Below, piece after piece: positions 9,903 to 18,402 of a stretch of 64,000 nucleotides of DNA. Below the pieces are notes generated by a model. That model was not told the origin of the DNA, did no database searches, and was given only the letters and a program-made list of their open reading frames with translations. Positions within the stretch are counted from its first letter, which is position 1. The number at the start of each line of letters is the position of its first letter. Origin of the DNA: Conexibacter sp. SYSU D00693 (GTDB lineage Bacteria > Actinomycetota > Thermoleophilia > Solirubrobacterales > Solirubrobacteraceae); the NCBI RefSeq assembly GCF_017084525.1, contig NZ_CP070950.1, forward strand, positions 3,906,001 through 3,970,000. The letters are read 5' to 3'. Made by a program: the position numbers and the translations under genes.

Positions 9903-10819
9903 GCCCCGCCCCATCCGGTGACCAGCGCGTGCAGGACTGCCTGCTCGGTGGGGAGGCGGTTGGCCGCCTGCTCCCACACCAGGCTCTGTGGCCCGTCGAT
10001 GACCGTGGCGGCCACCTCCTCGCCGCGGTGCGCCGGCAGGCAGTGCAGGAACACCGCTTCGGGGAGCGCCTGAGCGAGGAGCTCGGGGGTGACCTGGAAG
10101 TCCTGCAGGTCGCGCCGGCGGCGCTCGGCGTCGGCCTCGTCGCCCATCGACACCCAGACGTCGGTGTAGACCGCGTGCGCGCCGCGGACGGCGCGCGCAG
10201 GGTCGTCGTGGACCTCGGCGCCCGTGGCTGCCGTGATCGCCGCGTCGGGCGCGTAGCCCTCGGGTGCCGCCACCGCGACGTGGGCACCAGCGAGCGCCGC
10301 GGCCTCCACGAGCGAGTGGCAGACGTTGGACCCGTCGCCGATGTAGGCGATGCGCAGTCCCTGCAGCCTGCCGAAGTGCCGCCGCAGCGTCAGCAGGTCG
10401 GCGAGGGCCTGGCACGGGTGGTGGTCGTCGGTCAGGGCGTTGACCACCGGGACGTCGGACGCGGCGGCGAGCGCCTCGACCTCGCGCTGGGCGAACGTGC
10501 GCACGACGATCGCCGAGCAGTAGGAGGCGAGGACGCGCGCGGTGTCCTCGAGCGGCTCGCCGCGACCGAGCTGCAGCTCGTCGGGCCGGAGCATGATCGG
10601 CAGCCCCTCGAGCCGGTGGACCGCCGCCTCGAAGGACACGCGGGTGCGCGTCGACGGCTTGGCGAAGTAGCAGGCGACCGACCGCCCGGCCAGCGAGCCG
10701 GCCAGCGCCCAGGGGCGATCGCGCAGCACGTCCGACAGCTCGAGCAGGTGCTGCAGGTCGGCCGGGGAGAGGTCGGCGATCCGCAGCAGGTCGACCGGCC
10801 GCGTGGCGACGGCGCCCAT
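9899..10819 (-). CDS. arcB: Ornithine carbamoyltransferase (catabolic by context)
   Basis: 306-residue transcarbamylase. The carbamoyl-phosphate site KPSTRTRVSFE is near residue 54, HHPCQALADLLT is the HPxQ motif, and VFLHCLPAHRGEE carries the ornithine-site HCLP. By sequence alone it could be biosynthetic argF. Its place between arginine deiminase and carbamate kinase, with ATGA overlaps at both ends, argues that it runs in the phosphorolytic direction, citrulline plus phosphate to ornithine plus carbamoyl phosphate. Confidence 0.92.
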   Translation of the reverse strand: MGAVATRPVDLLRIADLSPADLQHLLELSDVLRDRPWALAGSLAGRSVACYFAKPSTRTRVSFEAAVHRLEGLPIMLRPDELQLGRGEPLEDTARVLASYCSAIVVRTFAQREVEALAAASDVPVVNALTDDHHPCQALADLLTLRRHFGRLQGLRIAYIGDGSNVCHSLVEAAALAGAHVAVAAPEGYAPDAAITAATGAEVHDDPARAVRGAHAVYTDVWVSMGDEADAERRRRDLQDFQVTPELLAQALPEAVFLHCLPAHRGEEVAATVIDGPQSLVWEQAANRLPTEQAVLHALVTGWGGA

Positions 10820-12060
10820 CACGCCACCGCCTCGCGCACCACGGGGCACGACATGCAGCGGGGGCCGCCGCGGCCACGGCCGAGCTCGGCGCCCGGCACC
10901 GTGATCACCTCGACGCCGGCGCGACGCAGGCGCGTGTTCGTGTCGACGTTGCGCTCGTAGGCGACGACGACGCCCGGCGCCAGCGCCAGGACGTTGTTGC
11001 CGTCGTCCCACTGCTCGCGCGCCGCCTCGTAGCGGTCGCCCCCGGTCTCCAGGAAGCGGACCTCCGGGACGCCGACGGCCTCGGCGAGCACCCGTCCGAG
11101 GTCGTCCTCGGCGCGGACGACCAGCCCGTGGTCGCCCTGTTCGAGCACGTAGGGCCGCAGCGCGGGACGGACGTCGGGGTAGATCGTGAAGAGGTCGCGG
11201 TCGACCATCGTCATGACCGTGTCGAGGTGCATCGCCCAGCGGGCGGACGGCAGCGACAGCGCGACGACGCGGTCGGCGGTCCCCGCGTGCAGCAGGCGGC
11301 GCGCCAGGAGCTCGACCGCCGCCGGGCTCGTCCGCTCGCCCATGCCGATGACCACCGAGCGCCCGCCCACCACGAGGACGTCACCGCCCTCCAGCTCGGC
11401 GGGCCCGCCCAGGTCGTGCTCCCAGCGCGCGAACAGGGCGTCGGCGAACAGCGGGTGGTGGCGGTAGATCGCCGCCACGTGGACGGCCTCCCGCCGCCGC
11501 GCGCGCTTGGCCATCTGGTGCACCGTGACGCCGCCGTAGACCCACGCCGACGTGTCCCGGGTGAACAGGTGGTTGGGCAGCGGCGTCAGGACGAACCCGT
11601 TCGGGCGCAGCACCAGCTCGGGCAGCGCCCCGGTCGAGAAGGGCAGCTCGTCGACGGCGACGCCGCCGACGAGCCGCGTGGCGAGCTCGTCGGAGGGGAG
11701 GCCGGCGAGCCAGTCGCGCAGCTCGGCGCCCAGCGTCCGGCCGGCGCGCAGGTGCTCCATGGTCCCGTCGAGGACCTCGCGTCGCCCGGCCTCGAGGTCG
11801 AGCGTCTCGCGCAGGAGGTCGTGGAGGAGGAGCACCTCGACGTCGTGCGAGCGCAGCACGTCGGCGAGGACGTCGTGCTCCTGCCGGGCCCGGGAGACCC
11901 ACAGGACGTCGTCGAAGAGCAGCTCGTCCTTGTTGGTCGGCGTCAGGCGCTCGAGCTCGAGCCCCGGCCGGTGCAGGATGACCCGCCGCAGCCTGCCGAC
12001 CTCCGAGTCGACGCGCAGCGCCGGGGCGACGGTCGTCGCGCGGGTGGTCTCAGCGCGCAT
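10819..12060 (-). CDS. arcA: Arginine deiminase
   Basis: 413-residue guanidino-group hydrolase converting arginine to citrulline and ammonia. Active-site segments are visible: [32 protein letters not shown] and the C-terminal [12 protein letters not shown] with the likely catalytic Cys402. Length fits bacterial ArcA (about 400-420). The start ATG at 12060 lies 11 bp inside the end of the antiporter gene and the stop overlaps the next start, so the genes are tightly coupled. Known family role: ATP generation and acid tolerance without respiration. Confidence 0.95.
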   Translation of the reverse strand: MRAETTRATTVAPALRVDSEVGRLRRVILHRPGLELERLTPTNKDELLFDDVLWVSRARQEHDVLADVLRSHDVEVLLLHDLLRETLDLEAGRREVLDGTMEHLRAGRTLGAELRDWLAGLPSDELATRLVGGVAVDELPFSTGALPELVLRPNGFVLTPLPNHLFTRDTSAWVYGGVTVHQMAKRARRREAVHVAAIYRHHPLFADALFARWEHDLGGPAELEGGDVLVVGGRSVVIGMGERTSPAAVELLARRLLHAGTADRVVALSLPSARWAMHLDTVMTMVDRDLFTIYPDVRPALRPYVLEQGDHGLVVRAEDDLGRVLAEAVGVPEVRFLETGGDRYEAAREQWDDGNNVLALAPGVVVAYERNVDTNTRLRRAGVEVITVPGAELGRGRGGPRCMSCPVVREAVA

Positions 12061-13507
12061 GGGGGGCCTCCTCGCCGGTGGTGAGGGCCGGGTCCTTGGC
12101 CTCGACGCCGACGGCGACGAGCGCCTCGGCGCGGACGATCCGCTGCCCGCCGTCGACGGCCGCCGGCGCCGAGCGCTGGTTCCACCAGCGCACGCCGACG
12201 TAGACCGGGATGCCGCACAGCAGCAGGACGAAGCCCTTCGCGATGACGTCCTGACCGGCGCCGGCGATCGCCCACACCGAGTAGGCGAAAGCCAGCGTGG
12301 CGACCACGCCGTCGCGCAGCAGGTGGCGGCCGACGAAGCTCGCGCGGTCGGTGACCATCAGGTGCACCTGCGCCGCGGCGGAGTACGCGTAGGGCACGAG
12401 CGTCGTGAGCGTCGCCAGGAGGATCACGAAGGTGAAGGCGTCGACCAGGCCCTTCGTGTAGTTCATGAGCATCAAGGCGGTCACCAGGACCGACGAGACC
12501 ACGAGCCCGAAGACCGGCGTGCGGCGCTCGCCGTGGACCTTGGCGAACTGGGGCGGGAAGAGCCCGTCCTCCGCAGCGGCCAGCGGCACGCGGCCCTGGA
12601 GCAGGATCCACCCGTTCAGGGCTCCGAAGGTCGAGACGAGGGCGACCAGCGCGATGGCCTTGTCCCAGCCGCCGCCGAACACCTGGCCCGCGGCGTCGGC
12701 GAAGGGGCTCGTCGACTGCGCCAGCTCGTCGGCCGGGATGATGCCCATGATCGCGACGGTCGCCACGACGTACACGAGCGTCGCCAGGGCGGTGCCGATC
12801 ATCGTCGCCCGCGGGATCGTGCGCTCGGGGTCCTTGACCTCCTCGGCCGGCACGGTCGCCGACTCGAGGCCGATGAACGCCCACAGGGTCAGCGTCGCGG
12901 CCGACGAGATGGCGGCGCCCTCGCCGTGCGGGGCGAAGGGCTCGAAGTTCGCGCTGTCGACGAAGAAGATGCCGACGAGGGCGATGACCGCGAGCGGCAC
13001 GAACTTCAGGACGGTCGTGACGACCTGGACCTGGCCACTGGGCTTCGTGCCGAGGACGTTGATCGCGGTGACCAGCCAGATGACGGCGATGCCGACGAGC
13101 GCCGCGAGGAGCTGGTCGTCGCCGAGCGCCGGCCAGAACACCGCGAGGTAGCCCACGAAGGCGACGGCGATCGCCGCGTTGCCGGCCCACACGGCGATCC
13201 AGTAGCCCCAGGCGGTCTGGAAGCCGGCGAAGTCGCCGAACGCGCGGCGGGCGTAGGCATAGGGGCCGCCGGTGCGCGGGAAGCTGCGGCCGAGGCCGGC
13301 GAACACCCAGGCGAGCAGCATCGCGCCGGCGCCGGTGAAGACCCAGCCGAGGATGGAGATGGGTCCGGCCGCGTCGGCCAGCGACGCGGGCAGCAGGAAG
13401 ACGCCGGAGCCGATCATGTTGCCGACGACGAGGGCCGTGGCCATCCACAGGCCCATCGAGCGCTTGAGGCGCGGCCGCTCGTCGGCGGCGCGGGAGGGGG
13501 GTCGCAT
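12050..13507 (-). CDS. APC-family amino-acid antiporter (arginine/ornithine exchange by context)
   Basis: 485-residue membrane protein with about twelve hydrophobic segments. The N-terminal [15 protein letters not shown] is the substrate-site signature of APC antiporters of the AdiC/ArcD-like class; [16 protein letters not shown] and a [21 protein letters not shown] block also fit. As first gene of the arginine deiminase operon it probably exchanges extracellular arginine for ornithine, which is inference from position. AAGGA lies 11 bp before the ATG at 13507, so this gene appears to have a leadered mRNA, unlike the regulator transcribed the other way. Confidence 0.85.
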   Translation of the reverse strand: MRPPSRAADERPRLKRSMGLWMATALVVGNMIGSGVFLLPASLADAAGPISILGWVFTGAGAMLLAWVFAGLGRSFPRTGGPYAYARRAFGDFAGFQTAWGYWIAVWAGNAAIAVAFVGYLAVFWPALGDDQLLAALVGIAVIWLVTAINVLGTKPSGQVQVVTTVLKFVPLAVIALVGIFFVDSANFEPFAPHGEGAAISSAATLTLWAFIGLESATVPAEEVKDPERTIPRATMIGTALATLVYVVATVAIMGIIPADELAQSTSPFADAAGQVFGGGWDKAIALVALVSTFGALNGWILLQGRVPLAAAEDGLFPPQFAKVHGERRTPVFGLVVSSVLVTALMLMNYTKGLVDAFTFVILLATLTTLVPYAYSAAAQVHLMVTDRASFVGRHLLRDGVVATLAFAYSVWAIAGAGQDVIAKGFVLLLCGIPVYVGVRWWNQRSAPAAVDGGQRIVRAEALVAVGVEAKDPALTTGEEAPHAR

Positions 13508-13556
13508 GAGCTCGTCCTTCTGGTGGGAGACGGTGCGTCCCGAGGGTGTCCGACGC

Positions 13557-13571
13557 AGGACCCCCGGTCCT
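13557..13571. promoter_or_regulatory. Palindrome between arcD and the NarL-type regulator
   Basis: AGGACC-CCC-GGTCCT is a perfect 6-3-6 inverted repeat, 50 bp upstream of the arcD start and 76 bp upstream of the regulator start. It is a candidate operator for the neighbouring response regulator; no experimental link is known to me. Confidence 0.4.
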
Positions 13572-13606
13572 CGGCACCCTCCACGCGACCAAGATCCGCA
13601 TGCACG

Positions 13607-13638
13607 ACGGATCCGGGGTCCGTGCTGGGGCGTAGGCT
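13607..13638 (+). promoter_or_regulatory. Promoter region of the NarL-type regulator
   Basis: A 17-bp near-palindrome (ACGGATCC-G-GGGTCCGT, one mismatch, 13607-13623) precedes the -10 box TAGGCT (13633-13638), which is 8 bp before the ATG. The 11-mer CCGGGGTCCGT inside it recurs at 16082-16092 between two other divergent genes. No TTGACA-like -35 is visible, consistent with an activator-dependent promoter. Confidence 0.4.
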
Positions 13639-13646
13639 CGCCCTCC

Positions 13647-14294
13647 ATGGAGACGCTGACTGTCGTCCTCGCGGACGACCACGAGATCGTGCGCGACGGC
13701 CTGCGCCTGCTCCTCGACGGCGAGGAGGACCTCGAGGTCGTCGCCGAGGCCGGCACGGTGCCCGACGCGCTGCGCTACGTGCGAGGCCACAAGCCCGACG
13801 TGCTCGTGCTCGACCTCAACATGCCGGGCGGCAGCTCCCTCGACGCCCTGCCTGAGGTCTTCGAGGCCTCGCCGGACACCGCGGTGGTGGTCCTGACCAT
13901 GCAGAGCTCTCCCGACTACGCGCGCAAGGCGCTGCGGGCCGGCGTGCGGGCCTACGTCCTCAAGGAGGCGGCCGGCGGCGAGCTCGTGGAGGCGATGCAC
14001 GCGGCCGTCTCCGGGCGCACCTACCTCACGCCGAGCCTCGGCGCCCGGCTGGCGGCAGAGCCCGACGACCAGGGTCCGCCGGACGGCCTGACGCCGCGCG
14101 AGGCGGAGATCGCCGGGCTCCTGGCCCTCGGCTACACCAACGCCGAGATCGCCGAGCGCCTGGTGCTGAGCCGGCGCACGGTGGAGACCCATCGCGCGAG
14201 CCTCCAGGGCAAGCTCGACATCACCACGCGCGCGGAGCTCGTGCGCTACGCGTTCTCCCACGGGCTCGTCGCCCTCGAGGACGACGCCGGCTGA
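13647..14294 (+). CDS. NarL/FixJ-family response regulator
   Basis: 215-residue regulator. The receiver domain (about residues 1-120) has the acidic pair in LADDHE, phospho-acceptor Asp56 in VLDLNMPGG, and the conserved Lys in YVLKEA. The C-terminal LuxR-type helix-turn-helix (about 145-205) includes LTPREAEIAGLL and LSRRTVETHRASL. No kinase gene adjoins it; the nearest HisKA_3 kinase is the DosS-like protein at 7306, separated by the divergently transcribed arc operon. It is probably leaderless. It ends back-to-back with a universal stress protein gene (stops at 14294 and 14295). Confidence 0.92.
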   Translation: METLTVVLADDHEIVRDGLRLLLDGEEDLEVVAEAGTVPDALRYVRGHKPDVLVLDLNMPGGSSLDALPEVFEASPDTAVVVLTMQSSPDYARKALRAGVRAYVLKEAAGGELVEAMHAAVSGRTYLTPSLGARLAAEPDDQGPPDGLTPREAEIAGLLALGYTNAEIAERLVLSRRTVETHRASLQGKLDITTRAELVRYAFSHGLVALEDDAG

Positions 14295-15152
14295 TCAGGG
14301 GCTGCGCCTGGTCCACGTCGCCGTGGTGAGCCCGAGCGGCGTGGCGCTGCGGCGGCGCGCGCGGGCGGGGACCACGAGGACGGGGCAGACGGGGTCGTCG
14401 ACGAGCTCGGTGGAGACGCTGCCCAGGACCGCGCCGAGCAGCCGCCCCCGGCTCCGCGATCCGCACGCGAGCAGGTCGAGGTCCTCGCACGCGGCGCGCA
14501 GCTCGCGTCCCGGCCGGCCACGCAGCAGGCGCGTCTCCACCTCGACGCCGGCGGTGGTGGGGACGGCGGCCGTCGCGCGCGCGAGGTCGTCGATCGTGCG
14601 CGAGACGGTGAGGCCGTCGGCGACGGTGAGGATGCGCACGACGCCACCGCCCAGGCTCGCCAGCTGCGCGGCGGCGGCGAGGGCCAGGCGGCTCGGCGCC
14701 GAGCCGTCGTAGGCCACGCCGAAGGTCCGGGGCACGTCGGGCACGAGCAGGGCGTCGCTCGGGGCCACGACCACCGGGCACGACGCCCCCTGGAGCACTC
14801 GCGAGGCGACCGCGCCGCGCAGGTCCGGACCGACGACGACGAGGCACGCGTCACGCGCGACGGCCTCGTCGCGCAGCGCCTCGGCGACGTCGACCGCCGG
14901 CAGGGGCACCACGTCGACGTCGACGTCGGCGGCCAGCAGCGCGCGTGCCTGCTCGAGGCGCTCCTCGGCGCGCTCCTCGCGTCGCAGGTTGCCCGGGTCG
15001 GGCACGGCGCGAGCGGTGAGGGCGGCCGGGGCGTAGTGGAAGGCGCACGCCACGGTGAGCTCGACGCCCAGGCGCCCCGCGAGCCGCTCCGCCGTGCGCA
15101 GGGGACCGAAGCTGTGACCGTCGTGGGCGACGAGGACCCCGTGGACGCTCAC
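14295..15152 (-). CDS. Universal stress protein, two Usp domains
   Basis: 285-residue tandem Usp protein. The first domain (about 1-140) has a degenerate nucleotide loop ending in SCPVVVAP. The second (about 143-275) has the complete ATP-binding pattern GSRSRGRLLGAVLGSVS followed by CPVLVVP. Tandem Usp proteins in actinobacteria often bind ATP and are induced in hypoxia or dormancy. The start is the GTG at 15152, which overlaps the stop of the upstream Usp gene (GTGA), so these two form an operon. The last dozen residues are basic and unlike the fold. Confidence 0.9.
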   Translation of the reverse strand: MSVHGVLVAHDGHSFGPLRTAERLAGRLGVELTVACAFHYAPAALTARAVPDPGNLRREERAEERLEQARALLAADVDVDVVPLPAVDVAEALRDEAVARDACLVVVGPDLRGAVASRVLQGASCPVVVAPSDALLVPDVPRTFGVAYDGSAPSRLALAAAAQLASLGGGVVRILTVADGLTVSRTIDDLARATAAVPTTAGVEVETRLLRGRPGRELRAACEDLDLLACGSRSRGRLLGAVLGSVSTELVDDPVCPVLVVPARARRRSATPLGLTTATWTRRSP

Positions 15153-16027
15153 AGGACCACCTGCGCGCGCTCGGGGAGCGTCCCGGCGACGTCGGCCTCC
15201 ACGGGACGCGGGACGACGAGGACCGGGCACGGCGCGTGGTCGGCCAGGGCGCGCGACACGCTGCCGGCCAGCACGGCGTGCAGCGGCCCGTACGCGCGCG
15301 ACCCGCAGACGAGGACGTCCACGCCGTCGGCACAGGCCTCGAGGATGCTCGGCACGGCGTGGCCGCGCACCACGCGCACCTCGGCGCCGAAGCTCGAGGC
15401 GAAGGCCTGCAGCTCCTCCTCGAGGTCGAGGGCCGCCTTGACGTCCGCCGCGAGCATCGCCGTGTCCCACCCGCCGCCGAGCAGCGGCTCGGCCACGGCG
15501 ACGAGCACCAGCCGGGTGTGGAGCGCGGCGGCGAGGTCGCGGGCCATGTCGAGCGCCGCGTGCGACTCGGGGCGCCGGTCGTAGGCCACGGCGATCGTGC
15601 GCAGCTCCCGGTCGCCCTGCTCGGGCGGGACCACGAGCACCGGGCAGGGGGCCCCGTGCAGCAGCCGCTCGCCGACGCTGCCAGGGGCGAGGCGTCCGAG
15701 CGGCCCGTGGTGGGTGGTGCCGACGACGACGAGGCTCGCCTGCTCCTCCTGGGCGACCTCGGCCAGTGCGCGGGCGGGGCCGCCGCCGCGCACGACGCGG
15801 GTGACGCCGGCCGGGACCTCGAGCGCGCCGAGCAGCCCCTCGGCCGCGGCGCGGGCCTCCTCCTCCAGCGCGTGCTCGGTGCCGGGCAGCAGCAGGTGCG
15901 CGGCGGTGGCGTGGGCCGTGACGACGACGAGCTCGGCCCCCGCGGCGCGCGCCAGGCGATGGGCGAGGGTGACGGCGGCGAGCGCCGCGTCGCTGCCGTC
16001 GTAGCCGGCGATGAAGGTGCGGGTCAT
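15149..16027 (-). CDS. Universal stress protein, two Usp domains
   Basis: 292-residue tandem Usp protein. Both halves keep an ATP-binding loop: GTTHHGPLGRLAPGSVGERL then CPVLVVP in the first, and GSRAYGPLHAVLAGSVSRAL then CPVLVVPR in the second. It is the first gene of a two-gene usp unit. The ATG at 16027 is preceded by a TAGCGT -10 with 8 bp spacing, so the transcript is probably leaderless. The shared 11-mer found at the regulator promoter lies about 55 bp upstream. Confidence 0.92.
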   Translation of the reverse strand: MTRTFIAGYDGSDAALAAVTLAHRLARAAGAELVVVTAHATAAHLLLPGTEHALEEEARAAAEGLLGALEVPAGVTRVVRGGGPARALAEVAQEEQASLVVVGTTHHGPLGRLAPGSVGERLLHGAPCPVLVVPPEQGDRELRTIAVAYDRRPESHAALDMARDLAAALHTRLVLVAVAEPLLGGGWDTAMLAADVKAALDLEEELQAFASSFGAEVRVVRGHAVPSILEACADGVDVLVCGSRAYGPLHAVLAGSVSRALADHAPCPVLVVPRPVEADVAGTLPERAQVVL

Positions 16028-16035
16028 GGACGGCG

Positions 16036-16041
16036 ACGCTA
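16036..16041 (-). promoter_or_regulatory. -10 element of the usp pair
   Basis: Minus strand TAGCGT, 8 bp before the ATG at 16027. Further upstream on the minus strand GACCCCG occurs twice, 18 bp apart (within 16059-16089), a possible activator site. Confidence 0.4.
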
Positions 16042-16148
16042 CGGGCGCTGCTCGCCGGCGCCATCGGGGTCGAGCGCCCAACCGGGGTCCGTAGGTCTTG
16101 CGGAGCGAGAGGGCGCTCGCTGCCGATGGACGAGGGCCGCGGGCGACC

Positions 16149-16154
16149 TACCGT
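16149..16154 (+). promoter_or_regulatory. -10 element of the 188-aa protein gene
   Basis: TACCGT, 6 bp before the ATG at 16161. The block from GACCTACCGTCGA to the ATG matches the promoter of the FAD oxidoreductase gene at 7170 in 18 of 19 positions. Confidence 0.5.
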
Positions 16155-16160
16155 CGAGCC

Positions 16161-16727
16161 ATGGCGCATGCGCTGCTGAGCCGGACCCGCGCGTCCGCGG
16201 CGGAGCCGTGGACCACCCACCAGGAGGTCGCGGTCGCGGCCGGCAAGGCCCAGCTGGATGCGGCGCTGTGGAGCGCGGACCTCACGCGGCACCCGCTCGC
16301 CCGGGTGCTCGCGGCCATCGCCTGGCTGCCGGAGCGGCTGACCGCGCGCCGCCACGGGCCTGTCGCTCCGCCGTCGGCCACGCTCGCCGCCATGGTCGCG
16401 CCGCGCGGGCCGTGGACCCTGCTGGCCGACGACCCGAAGCACGGCGTCGAGCTGGGGCTGCTGTGGCGGGTCCCGGCGGGCGGGACGATCGTCCCGGCGT
16501 CGCAGTTCCGCGCGTTCGCCGACCCGGGCTTCGTCAAGGTCGTGTGGCGTCTTCGCCCCGTGCAGCGCGCGGGGCGGACCGTCCTGGTCAGCGAGACCTG
16601 CGCGTGGCCCACCGACGCGCGGGCGCGCCTGCGCCTCGCGCTCGTGCGGCCGGTCGTGGCCGTCCCGGCGGCCGTGCTGCGCCACCTGGTGCTGCGCGCC
16701 ATCGCGCGGACGGCCGAGGCGCGCTAG
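16161..16727 (+). CDS. Uncharacterised 188-aa protein (SRPBCC-like)
   Basis: Not identified with certainty. The middle, ELGLLWRVPAGGTIVPASQF then VKVVWRLRP and VLVSETCAWPTDARAR, has the alternating pattern of small actinobacterial SRPBCC-like (lipid-binding fold) proteins. In these proteins a conserved E-T-[RC] strand is followed by a short hydrophobic C-terminal helix (here residues about 155-180). No signal peptide or catalytic motif is seen. It heads an apparent operon with the ZIP transporter (8 bp gap), a Usp gene and a FAD oxidoreductase, so a role in the same stress response is likely but unproven. Confidence 0.6.
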   Translation: MAHALLSRTRASAAEPWTTHQEVAVAAGKAQLDAALWSADLTRHPLARVLAAIAWLPERLTARRHGPVAPPSATLAAMVAPRGPWTLLADDPKHGVELGLLWRVPAGGTIVPASQFRAFADPGFVKVVWRLRPVQRAGRTVLVSETCAWPTDARARLRLALVRPVVAVPAAVLRHLVLRAIARTAEAR

Positions 16728-16735
16728 GCGGTCTC

Positions 16736-17491
16736 GTGGAGGTCCTGCTGCTCGCCCTCGCGGCGCTCGGCACCGCCGTGGCGACGGGGCTGGGCGCGGT
16801 CCCCGTGCTCGCGCTCGGCGACCGCGTCGCCCGCTGGGCCGGGCCGCTGTGGGCGCTGGCCGGCGGGGTGATGGTCCTCGCGGCCGTCTTCGGCCTCGTC
16901 GGGCCCGAGCTCGGACACGGCCACCGGGAGGAGGTCGCGGCCGGCACCGCGGCGGGCGCGCTGGCCCTGGCGGCGGTGCGCCGGCGGCTGGCGCGACGCA
17001 GCGACGCCGTGCGCGACGGCGCGGCACGCCGCCGCCTGCTCGTCGCCGCCACCATGACCGCCCACAGCCTGCCCGAGGGGCTCGCGCTCGGCGCGGCCTG
17101 GGCGCAGGGCGGCGCGCTGGGCGCCCTGGTCGTCCTCGCGATCGCGCTGCAGAACGTCCCGGAGGGGCTCGTCGTCGCCCTGCCCATGCGCGACGGCGGG
17201 GCAGGGAGGTGGCGGACGGTCGCCGCCGCGATCGCGACGAGCCTGCCGCAGGTCCCCGGCGCCCTGGCCGCGTACGTCGCCGTCGAGCTCGCCGACCGCG
17301 TCCAGCCGGTCGCCTCCGGGCTGGCCGCCGGCGCCATGCTGGCGCTCGTCGTGCTCGAGGTGGCCCCGGCCGCCTCCGCATCTCTCCGCAGTGCGGTCCC
17401 GCGCGCTGCACGGATGGCGCGGCGTGGTGCCGACCGTAGCGTCGCCCTGCACCACGACCCCCGCCGCACCAGGAGGCAGCAGCACCCATGA
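16736..17491 (+). CDS. ZIP-family metal transporter
   Basis: 251-residue membrane protein with seven to eight hydrophobic segments. The two metal-coordinating helices are clear: TAHSLPEGLALG and ALQNVPEGLVVALP, the paired HxxPEG / NxxPEG motifs of ZIP transporters, which import zinc or other divalent ions. The GTG at 16736 follows the upstream stop by 8 bp. The last 25 residues are basic, hydrophilic and cover the ribosome site (AGGAGG) of the next gene, whose ATG overlaps the stop (ATGA). The metal specificity is not shown by sequence. Confidence 0.85.
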   Translation: MEVLLLALAALGTAVATGLGAVPVLALGDRVARWAGPLWALAGGVMVLAAVFGLVGPELGHGHREEVAAGTAAGALALAAVRRRLARRSDAVRDGAARRRLLVAATMTAHSLPEGLALGAAWAQGGALGALVVLAIALQNVPEGLVVALPMRDGGAGRWRTVAAAIATSLPQVPGALAAYVAVELADRVQPVASGLAAGAMLALVVLEVAPAASASLRSAVPRAARMARRGADRSVALHHDPRRTRRQQHP

Positions 17492-18402
17492 CCAGGCAGA
17501 TCGTCGTCGCCACCCACGGGGACGACGACCCCACCCGCGACGCGCTCGCGCTGGGCGTCGACCTCGCCCGGGCCACCGGCGGCTCGCTGGTGCTCGCCGC
17601 GATCTGGTGCTCGCCCCTCGGCCCCGGTGACGCGGTGTACGAGATCGCCGTGCGCGAGGAGCTCGAACGTGAGGTCGCCGCCGTCCTGGCCGAGGTGCCC
17701 GACGACGTCCCCGCGACGGTGGAGGTGCGGGGCGCGACGTCCGTCGTCCGCGGCCTGCACCGTGTGGTGGAGGACCGTCACGCCGCCGTCCTCGTGCTCG
17801 GCCCGACGCACCTCGGCGCGCTCGGCCACGCCCTGCGCGGCGACCTCGCCGTCGCCGCGGTCCACGACGCCCCGTGTGCCGTGGCCGTCGCCCCGGAGGG
17901 CCACCGCCACCGCGTCCCCGGCGACGCACGCGACGTGGTGCTGGGCTTCGACGGCTCGACCGAGGCCGTCCTCGCGCTCGAGGACGCCGTCGACCTCGCG
18001 CGCGGCACCGGCGGCACGCTGCGCCTCGTCCACGTCGTCAGCGCGGTCTACCCCCTGGCGGCCGACGGCTGGATGACCGCTCCGGCCTACGAGCCCTGGT
18101 ACGAGGACCTGCGCGCCGCCGGCGCGCGCGTCCTCGCCGACGGCGTCGCCGCGGTCGGTGACGCGGTGCCCGTCGAGACCGCCCTCGTCGACGGCCAGCC
18201 GTCGCGGGAGCTGGCCAAGGCGGCCGATGGCGGGGCCTTCGTCGTGACCGGCTCTCGCGGCTACGGCGCGCTCCGGCGGCTCGTGCTCGGCAGCACGACG
18301 GCGGGGCTCCTGCGCCGCGCGGCGGTGCCGGTGTACGTCACCCCGCGGGCCTCCCAGGTGCCCGCCCTCGACGAGGCGGCCGCGGTCGGCGCCGGGGTGT
18401 GA
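17488..18402 (+). CDS. Universal stress protein, two Usp domains
   Basis: 304-residue tandem Usp protein. The second domain carries a full ATP loop, TGSRGYGALRRLVLGSTTAG then VPVYVTP; the first is weaker (LGPTHLGALGHALRG). AGGAGG is located 11 bp before the ATG, so unlike the other usp unit this start is ribosome-site driven. It overlaps the ZIP gene upstream and the FAD oxidoreductase downstream (GTGA), so all three are coupled. Confidence 0.9.
   Translation: MTRQIVVATHGDDDPTRDALALGVDLARATGGSLVLAAIWCSPLGPGDAVYEIAVREELEREVAAVLAEVPDDVPATVEVRGATSVVRGLHRVVEDRHAAVLVLGPTHLGALGHALRGDLAVAAVHDAPCAVAVAPEGHRHRVPGDARDVVLGFDGSTEAVLALEDAVDLARGTGGTLRLVHVVSAVYPLAADGWMTAPAYEPWYEDLRAAGARVLADGVAAVGDAVPVETALVDGQPSRELAKAADGGAFVVTGSRGYGALRRLVLGSTTAGLLRRAAVPVYVTPRASQVPALDEAAAVGAGV

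Noticed and set aside
13508-13646. Classical mycobacterial DosR box
   Set aside because: The palindromes here have different arms and spacing; calling a DosR box would overstate the match.
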